Counted from the first letter of the stretch, positions 28,401 to 36,894 are shown. The stretch: 64,000 nucleotides of DNA from Mucilaginibacter oryzae (GCF_003148845.1 NZ_QGHA01000001.1:310001-374000), one strand, 5' to 3'. Translations and numbers: made by a program. Notes: generated by a model from the letters alone, not told the origin.

Positions 28401-29091
28401 GAGCCCGGTTGATGGTTCTCCTATTTTTTATGGTACAGAGCCTGATCAGGCTGCTGCTTATCAACAAAAATATGGCAACATGAAACCGGAAGATGTTTTC
28501 CTCCAGGTAATGAGCGAATCCGGGCGCCGCGAACCATATATCCAGGGTGGATTATCCAACTATTTCGGATACCGGAATTTCGGCTTGTCTTTTAACCTTA
28601 CCTATTCATTGGGCAATAAGATCCGCCTGATGAAAATTGCCTCGGGATATGCCACAACCAGTGTATATCCGCAGCAAAACCTCCGGAAAGAATTCGTGAT
28701 GAGGTGGCGCAAACCTGGAGATGAAGCCTATACCAATATACCGGGGTTAGTGGCATCCAACAATGTAGGCCTTTCATGGTGGCAGCAATATCCGGCTACC
28801 AATTATCAACTGGGTGGAAGTGTTTACGAAATGTATGATAACTCCGACATCAGGGTGGTTAGTGGCGACTATCTGAAACTACAGTCTATTTCTTTGAGAT
28901 ATAACCTTTCAGACCGCTTTGCTCATAAGCTTGGTTTAGGATCGGCCTACGTGAGCCTGTCAGGAACAAATTTGTATACCTGGACTAACAAAATGCTGAT
29001 TGGACAGGATCCGACACAATCAGGCTCTACTCCAAACATCAATCTTGCTGTAATGCCTACTTATTCAGGTAGCATTAATGTTTCATTTTAA
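25423..29091 (+). CDS. SusC/RagA TonB-linked outer-membrane receptor with STN domain (locus B)
   Basis: 1222 residues. N-terminal leader, hydrophobic signal around residues 32-50 (FFLIFLLLITVQLFNRAKAQ), STN domain (VTLNLKNGSFVRAAEEIS ... QPLTYEIKDRMIII), carboxypeptidase-regulatory-like domain (VNGHITDETGKPLAGATIKV), plug (VVINTGYQQIDKRKATVAS, IRGTSTILGNREPLWVVDG, GAKAGNGVIVITTKKG) and a large beta-barrel ending VSF. Transports a substrate across the outer membrane using TonB energy and signals to FecR. Followed 12 bp later by SusD. Confidence 0.95.
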   Translation: MNYFLIKKDNGRPVACGQDLESIRGSKPHISIKFFLIFLLLITVQLFNRAKAQTVTLNLKNGSFVRAAEEISKQTKYDFSYNDRIIKKTKPVTLKLTNEPLLSALEMLFAGQPLTYEIKDRMIIITEKSKSDQAPSSQGSQSPVNGHITDETGKPLAGATIKVKGTPYAAISDRFGDFVIPAVYADAILEINHIGYAKLEVAAQRARTVTLKMMVFGLNEVVINTGYQQIDKRKATVASTTLKMDSIIVPGINTIDKLLEGRVPGMIYMQNSGQVGAAPKLRIRGTSTILGNREPLWVVDGIVLTDPVNVDPQQLNDLDFVNLLGNAIAGLNPQDIEQIDVLKDAAATALYGAKAGNGVIVITTKKGKPGKPTISYSNAITFSRRPRYSDKGVNMMNSQERMDVSKEMVERRMQYNNVTQFVGYEGALQDYYNGTIGYDQFKKMSDYYANVNTDWLGLLTHDSFSQSHNLNLSGGTNDIKYYSSIGYLNENGTIKGENGKRYSSMMNITADYKKFMAQITFNGNYSTRDYAPSDLGVMDYAYNTSRTIPAYNPDGSYFYFPKTNGSLYYNYNILKEMDNSGDHTDLIAANIKAYVKYRLFPQLNLEGTFAYGVSNNVREVYHTKDTYYINQLRADQSFRSDLSPVGGELAREETRNNNYTTRFQANYLNEFGRDHKHSITASGGLELNSNRYNGFDITKRGYFREMGGYFDIIPTTYSGYYNQFMSTKAALGYYNRQLTNELAWYGTTGYSWSNRYIINVHIRGEQSNLFGTRSNNKFLPIWAVSGRWNIKDDLLKNASWVNDLAVKGSWGWQGNMLPGQTPYMIIKQNLSTDPYYNSTSANITNFPNPDLKWEKTSSSNIGIDFSLFGSRINGSVSYFYKRTTDAFLNKTVSEINGVQTYVINSGTLENKGIELALSVNVINNVGLNKTNRGFVWRFDPQLGQVLNKLLNSAINNRNNVLIDNVTYNNFLNGSVQLAGKPINTFYSYKFKGLSPVDGSPIFYGTEPDQAAAYQQKYGNMKPEDVFLQVMSESGRREPYIQGGLSNYFGYRNFGLSFNLTYSLGNKIRLMKIASGYATTSVYPQQNLRKEFVMRWRKPGDEAYTNIPGLVASNNVGLSWWQQYPATNYQLGGSVYEMYDNSDIRVVSGDYLKLQSISLRYNLSDRFAHKLGLGSAYVSLSGTNLYTWTNKMLIGQDPTQSGSTPNINLAVMPTYSGSINVSF

Positions 29092-29103
29092 AGCTTTAAC
29101 AAT

Positions 29104-30687
29104 ATGAAATACATTTATGTCATTATACCTTTTTTGCTGGTGCTCACATCTTGCAAAAAATTTCTGGAAGAGTATTCTACAGATCAAAAGTATCTTGAAA
29201 CTACCGATGATCTCAATAAGGTCATGATCGGCGAAGCGTTCATGACCAGCACTAACCTTTTCATTTACAGCCCGGCTACCATGGGCGACATGACTTCAGA
29301 AACCGGGATTACCGCACCCTGGCTACATGTTATGGATGATGACAGCGAACCTTTTATGCTTGATGTTGTAGCAACAGATCAAGCCACCCCGTTGTACATG
29401 CTGTCGGGCTTCCATAACTGGAACCAAACACCGGCCATTAATATTATGAACTATCCATGGTCTGACGAGCTTTGGAAAAAAATATATAAACGTGTAGGCG
29501 CTTTAAACGCGTTGATTTTTAAAGCCGCAGATATGGCGCAAAAATCACCGTCAGACGTTGTGCTTAAGCACCTTCGCGGCGAAGCTTATTTTTTACGCGC
29601 CTACTATTACTTTATGCTTCAGAATATTTATGGTTCACCTTATCGCGTGGCCACAGCAAGTACTGATGATGGAGTTCCTTTAAAAATTTCTGAAAAAATT
29701 GATGATAAGTATTTTAAAAGAGACAAAAACGATAAGATATACAATCAGATTATTGCCGACCTGGACCAGGCAGCACAGTACCTTGACGGGTATAATCCCC
29801 CTACTAAAATAAGGGTAGGAATAGCCGCGGTTAAGGCACTTCAAAGCAGGGTTTATCTATATACCGAGCAATATGACAAGGCGGTGGCTGCTACCAACGG
29901 TTTTGAGTTGATGGGCTATAACCTGATCAATCTCAATCAATATACCCCAAACACAAACTTTACGTCCCGTAATTCAAGCGAAACCATTTTCACTATGGGC
30001 GGCAATGTGGTTCCTGCCGTATTTATGAACGATTCGTTATCTGCCTGGGGTGGAAACGACCGTCGTGTTTCGGCCTTCAAAGTATCAGATGATCTTATCC
30101 AAAGTTATGATTCAAATGATTTAAGGCTTAACGCTTTTTATACCCGGTCAACCAAAAGCAAGGCTTTTCTGCCTGCTAAATACCGCAGTTACAATACCTA
30201 TAATGATCCTGACCAGGTATCATGCATTTTCTCGTTTCGTTTTGTTGAAGTAATTTTGAACCGGGCCGAAGCCTATGCCATGTCGGGATCTGATGAAGCA
30301 GCCAGAACGGAGATCCAGAAACTCCGTGTAATGCGTTTTGCCAATGCACCAACCACCCAGTTGCCGCAAACAAACCAGGGCCTGGTTGACTTCATCAGAG
30401 CTGAACGCCGCCGCGAATTGTGTTTTGAAGGCCATCGCTGGTTTGATTTGAGGCGTTACGGTGTAAATTCCAAATATCCTTTGCCCGCAAGCTTTACCAT
30501 TACGCATCCTGCCTATAGTTATGATTCACAGTCAAACTCCTACACCAAAACGGGTAAATATGTACTGAAATCTATTATGCAGGAAGGGCCAAGCTGGCAG
30601 GTCCCTATTCCTGATTATGCCATAGAGTTTAACAAGGGTACGCTAACTAATCCTGTTCGCCCCATACATAATATTCAACCTTTATAA
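29104..30687 (+). CDS. SusD/RagB-family nutrient-binding lipoprotein (locus B)
   Basis: 527 residues, lipobox LTSC (Cys about residue 17). SusD-type helices include HLRGEAYFLRAYYYFMLQNIYGSPY, the RFVEVILNRAEAYAMSG helix and the closing ERRRELCFEGHRWFDLRRYG. Surface-exposed partner of the SusC above. The next gene starts 11 bp on. No substrate class can be deduced from this protein alone; the downstream protease and thioredoxins point to peptides. Confidence 0.95.
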   Translation: MKYIYVIIPFLLVLTSCKKFLEEYSTDQKYLETTDDLNKVMIGEAFMTSTNLFIYSPATMGDMTSETGITAPWLHVMDDDSEPFMLDVVATDQATPLYMLSGFHNWNQTPAINIMNYPWSDELWKKIYKRVGALNALIFKAADMAQKSPSDVVLKHLRGEAYFLRAYYYFMLQNIYGSPYRVATASTDDGVPLKISEKIDDKYFKRDKNDKIYNQIIADLDQAAQYLDGYNPPTKIRVGIAAVKALQSRVYLYTEQYDKAVAATNGFELMGYNLINLNQYTPNTNFTSRNSSETIFTMGGNVVPAVFMNDSLSAWGGNDRRVSAFKVSDDLIQSYDSNDLRLNAFYTRSTKSKAFLPAKYRSYNTYNDPDQVSCIFSFRFVEVILNRAEAYAMSGSDEAARTEIQKLRVMRFANAPTTQLPQTNQGLVDFIRAERRRELCFEGHRWFDLRRYGVNSKYPLPASFTITHPAYSYDSQSNSYTKTGKYVLKSIMQEGPSWQVPIPDYAIEFNKGTLTNPVRPIHNIQPL

Positions 30688-30698
30688 ATCCAGAACAC

Positions 30699-31622
30699 AT
30701 GAAAAGCAATATATATGTTGTATTGATGGTACTTTGTGCCGTTCTGTCATCATGCCGAAAAGAACATGCTACGGTTTTTCCGGATTACGACAAAAACTGG
30801 CTTGTTGTGGAAGATAATCCAAATGATGCCACCGTACATGACAGTTACCTTTTTTATAAAGACACCGGGATTCCGGTTTACACCAATGATACCATTGGTT
30901 CGCAAAAGCGTATCGATGTTTTTGGCCACCCATACACCTACTATGAAGTGTTATCCCTGAGCTACTCCCTGGGTGGTGTACAAAGCGGAGCCCCGCCATT
31001 AGTACAGTCTTTCAGCTATTGCGCAAAATCTGACGTACCGGCGGCACTTGCCTTTTTAAAAAATGAGATTATACCGGTTTTGCCCAAAAGTGTTCACGTG
31101 CCGAGTATCCTGCTGGTTGAGAGCTTAAACACCAACGCGTTCGGATCAGTCGCTTTTAAAGGTTTCAATACCATTGTAATGGCACAAATATCAAGGATCC
31201 CAACTATGGACCAGGCCACAAAAGCGGCCTATAAGGGTGCCATATTACGTGCAATGCTCACCAACGCTGTGCTTGCCGATAAATACGCTGATATATTGGA
31301 TAAGTTTTACAGCGTATCCCGAAAGTACATGACTACACGCGATGCCTACGGAACCTATATTTATCAACTATCCTATTATGTGAGCGGACTTCCAGACGGG
31401 GTCGCCGCAACACCACAAGCCATAGGTTACCTTGACGTTGACACCCGTAACCCCTACTACACACCAATTTCAACCTGGATAGATGTAACCATGTACCTGG
31501 AAGCGGCGATGTCAAATACTGATACCCAATTCAGGCAGCTTTACGGAAATAATCCTGTCATCATGCTTAAATATGGATATATAAGGCAAATCCTTACAGA
31601 TTTAGGCATTCCAGCTAAATAA
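30699..31622 (+). CDS. Lipoprotein accompanying SusCD; possibly a degenerate zinc-metallopeptidase-like protein
   Basis: 307 residues with lipobox LSSC (Cys about residue 19). The overall plan (a DKNW start, an ALAFLKNEIIPVLPKSV helix, ESLNTNAFGSV, and a closing FRQLYGNNPVIMLKYGYIRQILTDLGI) recalls the putative zinc-binding metallopeptidase lipoproteins often encoded after SusD. Those carry HExxH; here the corresponding helix (KGAILRAMLTNAVLADKY) has no histidine and no HExxH occurs anywhere, so it would be inactive as a metallopeptidase. It may instead be a surface-exposed binding accessory. Family assignment is tentative; lipoprotein status is clear. Confidence 0.6.
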   Translation: MKSNIYVVLMVLCAVLSSCRKEHATVFPDYDKNWLVVEDNPNDATVHDSYLFYKDTGIPVYTNDTIGSQKRIDVFGHPYTYYEVLSLSYSLGGVQSGAPPLVQSFSYCAKSDVPAALAFLKNEIIPVLPKSVHVPSILLVESLNTNAFGSVAFKGFNTIVMAQISRIPTMDQATKAAYKGAILRAMLTNAVLADKYADILDKFYSVSRKYMTTRDAYGTYIYQLSYYVSGLPDGVAATPQAIGYLDVDTRNPYYTPISTWIDVTMYLEAAMSNTDTQFRQLYGNNPVIMLKYGYIRQILTDLGIPAK

Positions 31623-31732
31623 TTACAAGGGCATATTAGCTATTACAAATCCAACATAATTGGAAACTCGTTGCACAAGCGACAATTACGACAAAAAACA
31701 AGCTTTTTAAAATAAATACTAATTAAACGTTA

Positions 31733-33079
31733 ATGAAAAAAACAATTATCTTACTGATGATGGCAGCCTTAGGTACCTCATCATGGGCGCAAGAGGCAGT
31801 GATTACAGGTAAGTTTAAAAAAATGCTTCCCAATGGAAGACCGGTAGACAGAGTTTTTATTTCAAAACCTGAAGCTGGTGATTTAACTATAATGGCTGAG
31901 CCACTGATTGATTCAGCCAGCCGAACCTTCCATCTGGATTTGGTTCCTGCAGACCAAAATGTGATTCGCTATGTAGGTGTATTTGACGAGCAATATCCCT
32001 TTTATTTACGTAAAGGAGAAAAACTGGACATTGATGCCGCCGACGGAAAAATCACTTACTCTGGAAAATTAAGCAAAGAAAACCAGGTTTTTGCCGATTG
32101 GTATAAGATGCTTGCCCCACTCAGATTTTACGGCTATTCGGCAAAAGGCTACCTTTTACCAAGCGAACGCTACGTTGCCCTGCTGGATTCATTATCGCAA
32201 CCGGTAAATAACTTTTTAAAGGGCATCCATACCGGTAACGATGCTTTCGATAAGCAAGTTAAATATCTTTTAACGTACAGTTACAAACTTGATGTAACGA
32301 TGCCTGTTGCCACAGGTTTAAACGTTGGGGCTAAAAAAGATTATCCTGCTTACCTAACCGATTTTTTCAAAAATGAAACCTTTTCAGATAAACAAATTTG
32401 GACACTGCCTTTTGCATTCAAATACATGGGATACTTTGCTTTTGCAAAACACATTATCTACGGAGGAGAGCAAGGCATAGCAGGCGAAATGCTGGTTCCG
32501 GAAATTGCCGACAAAGAGCTGCGTGCAAATTTTGTGCTGAGCCAGGCTGAAAAAGGCACCACCCAAAACCTGGTTGCATTTTTAGAGAAAAACCATTCGG
32601 CCATGATAACTGATTCGCAAAAGGCAAAGATGAAGGTATTGGAGGCCCGCGCAAAAGTACAGGTTGAGGGTGGCGAATGGATCGATTTCTCTTACCCTGA
32701 CCGTAATGGCAAAATGTGTCGCTTATCTGATAATCTTGGAAAAGTGGTTTTAGTTGATGTATGGGCAACCTGGTGCAAACCGTGTTTGGCTGAGCAGCCT
32801 GCAATGGAGCGTTTGGAAAAAGCCTTTGAGGGTAAAGATGTTGTCTTCCTGGCCGTTTCAGTAGACACGGATAAAGAAAAATGGAAAGCGATGGTTGAGA
32901 GCAAAAAATTATCGGGCTTGCATTTATTTACCAACAGCAAGGGGCCTATTGTAACTGACTATGAACTTACAGGTATTCCCCGTTACATTTTATTTGACAA
33001 AAATGGCAAAACCGTTTCCTTTGATGCTCCAAGGCCTTCCGATCCGAAATTGCAGGAACTCATTAACTCAAAATTGTAA
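31733..33079 (+). CDS. TlpA-like periplasmic thiol-disulfide oxidoreductase
   Basis: 448 residues. Signal peptide (MKKTIILLMMAALGTSSWAQ), an N-terminal beta-rich DUF4369-like region (about 20-120), a helical middle, and a C-terminal TlpA/ResA thioredoxin domain (about 310-448) with VDVWATWCKPCLAEQPAMERL; the redox cysteines are C348 and C351. A cis-proline motif follows as TGIPRYILFD. Reduces or isomerises disulfides in periplasmic proteins. In locus B, 110 bp after the lipoprotein gene, followed 16 bp on by another thioredoxin-fold gene. Confidence 0.92.
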   Translation: MKKTIILLMMAALGTSSWAQEAVITGKFKKMLPNGRPVDRVFISKPEAGDLTIMAEPLIDSASRTFHLDLVPADQNVIRYVGVFDEQYPFYLRKGEKLDIDAADGKITYSGKLSKENQVFADWYKMLAPLRFYGYSAKGYLLPSERYVALLDSLSQPVNNFLKGIHTGNDAFDKQVKYLLTYSYKLDVTMPVATGLNVGAKKDYPAYLTDFFKNETFSDKQIWTLPFAFKYMGYFAFAKHIIYGGEQGIAGEMLVPEIADKELRANFVLSQAEKGTTQNLVAFLEKNHSAMITDSQKAKMKVLEARAKVQVEGGEWIDFSYPDRNGKMCRLSDNLGKVVLVDVWATWCKPCLAEQPAMERLEKAFEGKDVVFLAVSVDTDKEKWKAMVESKKLSGLHLFTNSKGPIVTDYELTGIPRYILFDKNGKTVSFDAPRPSDPKLQELINSKL

Positions 33080-33095
33080 GTTATAAACACATCTA

Positions 33096-34187
33096 ATGAA
33101 GAAACTGATCAAATCGCTGCTATTTGTAATTGCCGTGTTTTACTGCCAGGCACTTGCTGCGCAGGGCGTTAATTTTGAAACGTTAACACTTCGGGATGCC
33201 ATGTCAAAGGCCAATGACCCGGCGAATCCGAAATTAATTTTAATAGATTGTTATACCAGCTGGTGCATGCCATGTTTAGAAATGGCCCAGCAGGAATTTC
33301 CAAAGAAGGTAGCAGGCGACTACATCAACCCTAAATTCGTTTCCATTAAATTTGATATGGAGAAAGGCGAAGGAAAGGAAATTGGGAAAAAATATGGCGT
33401 GACCGCCTATCCTACCTTTTTGATTTTGAATGCCCATGGGCAGGAAATCAACAGGGTGGTGGGCAAGTCGACCGCAGACGAGTTTATCGAGAAAGTAAAA
33501 ACAGCCTTAGATCCTAAAAACTCCTTAGCCGGCATAAAAAAGGCTTATGAGGAAAATAAGAGTATGGCCACCGGTATGCCCTATGCCCTGGCGCTTTATA
33601 AAAACGCCAAAGATCCTTCGCCCGTTTTGGAGGAGATTTTTGATAAAGCCATGGATTTTGAGCGCTTTAGCAATGATTATCTGGAACTTGCCCTTGGAAC
33701 GGTAAAGTTTGGCAGTCCGTTTTTCCGGAAAATGATGATGTACAAGGCAGAGATGGATCAGGCCATGGGTACCGAGGTTATCAACAGAATTATATTTGAT
33801 AAAATCCGCAAGGACATGTACCAGATTGCCGCCGGAACAGCAGCCAGATACAATATCGTTTACACCCCTCAGCAAGTGGAAGATATTGCATACACCGTTG
33901 GCTTAATGAAATTGCCTTCTGATCGTCCTGAAACCCACATGTGTAAAATTGCCTTATACGCCATTAACAAGGATTTAGACGGAATGATCGATTATTACAA
34001 GCGTTACATCGCCTATTTCCGGCAAACCGATGTATTTAAGGGCATTCTTGACGGTATCCTGAGAGCTCAGGTATCCAAAGCTTCAGAAGCTCAAAAGGCA
34101 GCTATCAAAGCTTATTTTGAAAATAACGCAAAATCCTTAAACAAGGAGGCTCAACAATCTCAGTTTCAAGCAGAATCCATTAAATAA
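33096..34187 (+). CDS. Exported thioredoxin-fold protein with C-terminal helical domain
   Basis: 363 residues. Signal peptide (ending ALAAQ), thioredoxin domain at about 25-150 with DCYTSWCMPCLEMAQQEF (redox cysteines C57 and C60) and cis-proline patch VTAYPTFLIL, then about 200 residues that look wholly helical and are rich in Ala/Lys. The active-site middle residues (Met-Pro) differ from the Lys-Pro of the preceding TlpA-like protein, suggesting a different redox potential or partner. Only 5 bp separate it from the protease gene, so the two are expressed together. Confidence 0.88.
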   Translation: MKKLIKSLLFVIAVFYCQALAAQGVNFETLTLRDAMSKANDPANPKLILIDCYTSWCMPCLEMAQQEFPKKVAGDYINPKFVSIKFDMEKGEGKEIGKKYGVTAYPTFLILNAHGQEINRVVGKSTADEFIEKVKTALDPKNSLAGIKKAYEENKSMATGMPYALALYKNAKDPSPVLEEIFDKAMDFERFSNDYLELALGTVKFGSPFFRKMMMYKAEMDQAMGTEVINRIIFDKIRKDMYQIAAGTAARYNIVYTPQQVEDIAYTVGLMKLPSDRPETHMCKIALYAINKDLDGMIDYYKRYIAYFRQTDVFKGILDGILRAQVSKASEAQKAAIKAYFENNAKSLNKEAQQSQFQAESIK

Positions 34188-34192
34188 ACGAA

Positions 34193-35107
34193 ATGAAAAC
34201 ATTTAATATAGCTAATATCGGGAAAGTGCCGCGGATATTGTTATTATCAGTATGCCTGCTATTTATAGCAGGCATTGCTGAAGCTCAATTTACAGATGAT
34301 GCCAAATTGCTTGAAAGCTTTCAGAAATCTGCAGACTCAATCCTGGCCAAAACCCACACCATCACAGCAGAAGAGGCTCAAAAAGGACTTTTAAATACAG
34401 GAAGCGTTGTTGCCCTTAATCTTCAAACACCTTATAAAAAAGTACTCGCAGCTCATGCGCTTTATGAACGAGCCAAACAGGCTACGGTTATTACAGGTTG
34501 TGCATATCTGTGCCCCCGTTGCAATAATACGCATATGAGCGAATCTTCCGGTTATATCATAGATCCCAAAGGAATTATGGTAACGAACTATCATGTGGCG
34601 GCACAGTATGCTTTTATGAAAGATGGCAACAAGCCGGTAGGCCTTTTTGTGCGCCTGGCCGACGGGCGTACCTACGCGGTGAAAGCGATTTTAACCGCGT
34701 CAAAGCAAAAAGACCTCGCCATCCTGCAATTGGAAACAAACGGGAAAGAATTGCTGCCTTCGCTCCCCCTGGCTGATGCCGCCCAGGTAGGCGATCATAT
34801 CTATGTATTGGGCCATCCCAAAGGGATGCATTATTTCTTTTCTCAGGGCGACGTTACCAATAAGTACTTTGAAAATGCAGGGGAACCTGACCATAAATTT
34901 TTTCGTGAAATGATGGTAGTTTCAGCGGATTATGCCACCGGATCAAGCGGCGGACCAGTACTTGATGTATACGGAAACGTGGTAGGTACGGTATCTAACA
35001 CCAATATGCTGATTCACAGCGAAATGAACCCAAGTGTACAGATGATCGTTAAAAACACCGTCCCAGTTGAATCGTTATGGAAACTCGTTAGTAAGGGAAA
35101 TAAATAG
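34193..35107 (+). CDS. Exported trypsin-like serine protease with a Cys/His cluster
   Basis: 304 residues. Signal peptide to about residue 32 (AGIAEAQ). Chymotrypsin-like S1C fold, related to DegP/HtrA, with the triad H134 (TNYHVAA), D174 (KDLAILQL) and S252 (GSSGGPV). There is no PDZ domain. Just before the first catalytic strand, C103-x3-C107-x2-C110-x3-H114 forms a compact cluster that could bind metal or form disulfides; this is unusual for the family. Last gene of locus B, 5 bp after a thioredoxin gene. Likely degrades imported or surface-captured polypeptides in the periplasm. Confidence 0.9.
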   Translation: MKTFNIANIGKVPRILLLSVCLLFIAGIAEAQFTDDAKLLESFQKSADSILAKTHTITAEEAQKGLLNTGSVVALNLQTPYKKVLAAHALYERAKQATVITGCAYLCPRCNNTHMSESSGYIIDPKGIMVTNYHVAAQYAFMKDGNKPVGLFVRLADGRTYAVKAILTASKQKDLAILQLETNGKELLPSLPLADAAQVGDHIYVLGHPKGMHYFFSQGDVTNKYFENAGEPDHKFFREMMVVSADYATGSSGGPVLDVYGNVVGTVSNTNMLIHSEMNPSVQMIVKNTVPVESLWKLVSKGNK

Positions 35108-35135
35108 TTGGTATAAACGGTATATTTATACCAGG

Positions 35136-35198
35136 AACAGCTGTCGCTATATCCTATCCGCTACGCACTTTAGCTAATAGGATATGGCGGCAGCTGTT
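35136..35198 (+). terminator. Long hairpin ending locus B
   Basis: Left arm 35136-35157 (begins AACAGCTGTCGC) pairs with 35177-35198 over 22 positions, with two positions that are G-U pairs in RNA; the loop is 19 bases. It begins 29 bp after the protease stop codon. The trailing T-run is short, so it may end or protect the transcript. Confidence 0.65.
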
Positions 35199-35396
35199 TT
35201 AACATCGAGATATCGTTTATATTAAAAAACGTTATAGGATATTTCCATCTATTACTTTTTTCATTCTCAATATTGAATAAGCTTAATCGACATTTATCAA
35301 CGAAGTGATTCGTATAGCATTCAATTAAGACGTTTTATTTAACTGAAATAAGAATATTACGACAGGGTTTAGATTACCGCTTTGAATACTTAAAAT

Positions 35397-35430
35397 AAGG
35401 CGATTATTTGAAAAACACTTATCGCCTTTT
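35397..35430 (+). terminator. Terminator-like hairpin
   Basis: AAGGCGAT and ATCGCCTT pair over 8 bp around a 16-base loop, followed by TTG. It could be a secondary terminator for locus B; weak because the loop is long and the T-run short. Confidence 0.4.
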
Positions 35431-35626
35431 GTCGCCAAAATCACTGATGAACATTTCAATTTACATCCCTCCCAGTATTGGATAGTTCGTTCCAGGCTCC
35501 TTTGATGTTTTCATAAAATAACGCCATATCGTTAATTAAATATCCTCGCTATTTAATTAACAAATTGGCTTGTAAGCAGTTACCCTACGGTTCCTTTTTT
35601 GAATAAAACCAACAAAAAAAGAACTT

Positions 35627-36133
35627 ATGGAAAACCAGCCAACTACAAACGTTAACGAAAAATTTAACCCCAATAATTTCCTGATTGTACCTGCGAGGAC
35701 TTTTGAAGAACTTAAAGTAGGCGAGATATTCAGGGCACCGAGCCGTACGCTGACAGATGCCCATTCGGCAGCATTTCAAACCGTTTCGTGCGATAATCAT
35801 CCGGTACACTACGACGATGTATGGGCTAAAAAGCATGGCCACAAGGCTCCCGTTGTACATGGTTTGCAGGTTCTGGCTTTTACAGCCCCGGGGGCCACCC
35901 TGTTTCCGCATGTAATCGGGGAGGCGTTCGTCGCTTTTACCGAGCTGTCGTGCAAATTTCTGAAAGAGGTGAATGCCGGTGATACGCTTTATCCAGCGCT
36001 TCAAATCATCGCCCTCCATCCGCAGGGAAGTACCGGAATTGTTGAAACAGCGGCCACCATTCATAACCAAAACGGCGAACTGGTGCTGTCTGGCACGCAT
36101 AAATATCTTTTAAAAGCAAATTCAACTATTTAA
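35627..36133 (+). CDS. MaoC-like (R)-specific hydratase/dehydratase
   Basis: 168 residues, single hot-dog fold. The hydratase-2 catalytic patch is visible as DNHPVHYDDVWAKK (Asp and His), followed by the typical GLQVLAFTAP helix and an FLKEVNAGDTLYP strand. Such proteins add water to trans-2-enoyl thioesters; the acyl carrier is unknown. Cytoplasmic, no signal peptide. The alpha/beta hydrolase begins 11 bp later, suggesting a two-gene operon. Confidence 0.85.
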   Translation: MENQPTTNVNEKFNPNNFLIVPARTFEELKVGEIFRAPSRTLTDAHSAAFQTVSCDNHPVHYDDVWAKKHGHKAPVVHGLQVLAFTAPGATLFPHVIGEAFVAFTELSCKFLKEVNAGDTLYPALQIIALHPQGSTGIVETAATIHNQNGELVLSGTHKYLLKANSTI

Positions 36134-36144
36134 CACATATCATC

Positions 36145-36888
36145 ATGGAAAAAACGCAATCTGAAAAACAAATATTTGTGCTGGTGCACGGCGCATGGGC
36201 AGGGCCTTTTGCCTGGCAAATGGTTAAAGATACACTGGAAAGTTCAGGCAATGAGGTGGTAGCGCTCCAGCTGCCCGGGCATGGTACTGATAATACCCCT
36301 GCCGGTACCTTGCACATGGATACTTACATTAACTACGTAAGTGGTGCCATCGAAAAAATTGGCAGAAAGGTAATTTTGGTGGGGCACAGTCTGGCGGGTA
36401 TGATCATTTCAGGCGTTGCCGAACAGGTGCCCGGGCTGGTTGAAAAACTGGTTTATATTGCCGGATATGTTCCGCAAAACGGTCAATCTGCCTATATGAT
36501 CTCGCTGGAAGATACGCAATCACTACTTGGCGCTTCCCTTATAGTCTCTAACGATCAATCGGAATTTGATATCAAAAGGGAGGACATTATCAATATCGTA
36601 TGCCAGGACGGCACTGAAGAGGTTCAGGAACTAATCCTCAATAATTACAAAGCCGAACCTGCGGCACCATTTTCAGACCCGATATCGCTAAGTGACGAAA
36701 AATTTGGAAGCGTTGAAAAGTATTATATCGAAACGCTGCAAGACCATGGCATTGGTAATGAGCTACAGAAAAGAATGATAGCGCAGGCAAAAATCAAAAA
36801 CAGCTATCAGCTAAACAGCGGACATACCCCCCTACTCTCCCAACCTGCCGAACTTAGCAATATACTACAGGTAATAGCACAACATTAA
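36145..36888 (+). CDS. Alpha/beta hydrolase (EstC / methyl-ester esterase-like)
   Basis: 247 residues, cytoplasmic. FVLVHGAWAGPFAWQ provides the oxyanion region, GHSLAGMI the nucleophile elbow, and SGHTPLL the catalytic histidine near the C-terminus, the pattern of plant methyl-salicylate-esterase-like bacterial hydrolases. Related in style to the exported hydrolase at 45004. Substrate unknown; coupling with the MaoC-like gene suggests a small acyl or ester metabolite. Confidence 0.87.
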   Translation: MEKTQSEKQIFVLVHGAWAGPFAWQMVKDTLESSGNEVVALQLPGHGTDNTPAGTLHMDTYINYVSGAIEKIGRKVILVGHSLAGMIISGVAEQVPGLVEKLVYIAGYVPQNGQSAYMISLEDTQSLLGASLIVSNDQSEFDIKREDIINIVCQDGTEEVQELILNNYKAEPAAPFSDPISLSDEKFGSVEKYYIETLQDHGIGNELQKRMIAQAKIKNSYQLNSGHTPLLSQPAELSNILQVIAQH

Positions 36889-36894
36889 TCATTA

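Larger units (their letters stand above)
35108..35626. other. 519 bp spacer after uptake locus B
   Basis: No gene. It contains a long 22 bp hairpin at 35136-35198, a smaller terminator-like hairpin at 35397-35430, and the promoter region for the MaoC-like gene at 35627. Confidence 0.6.
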
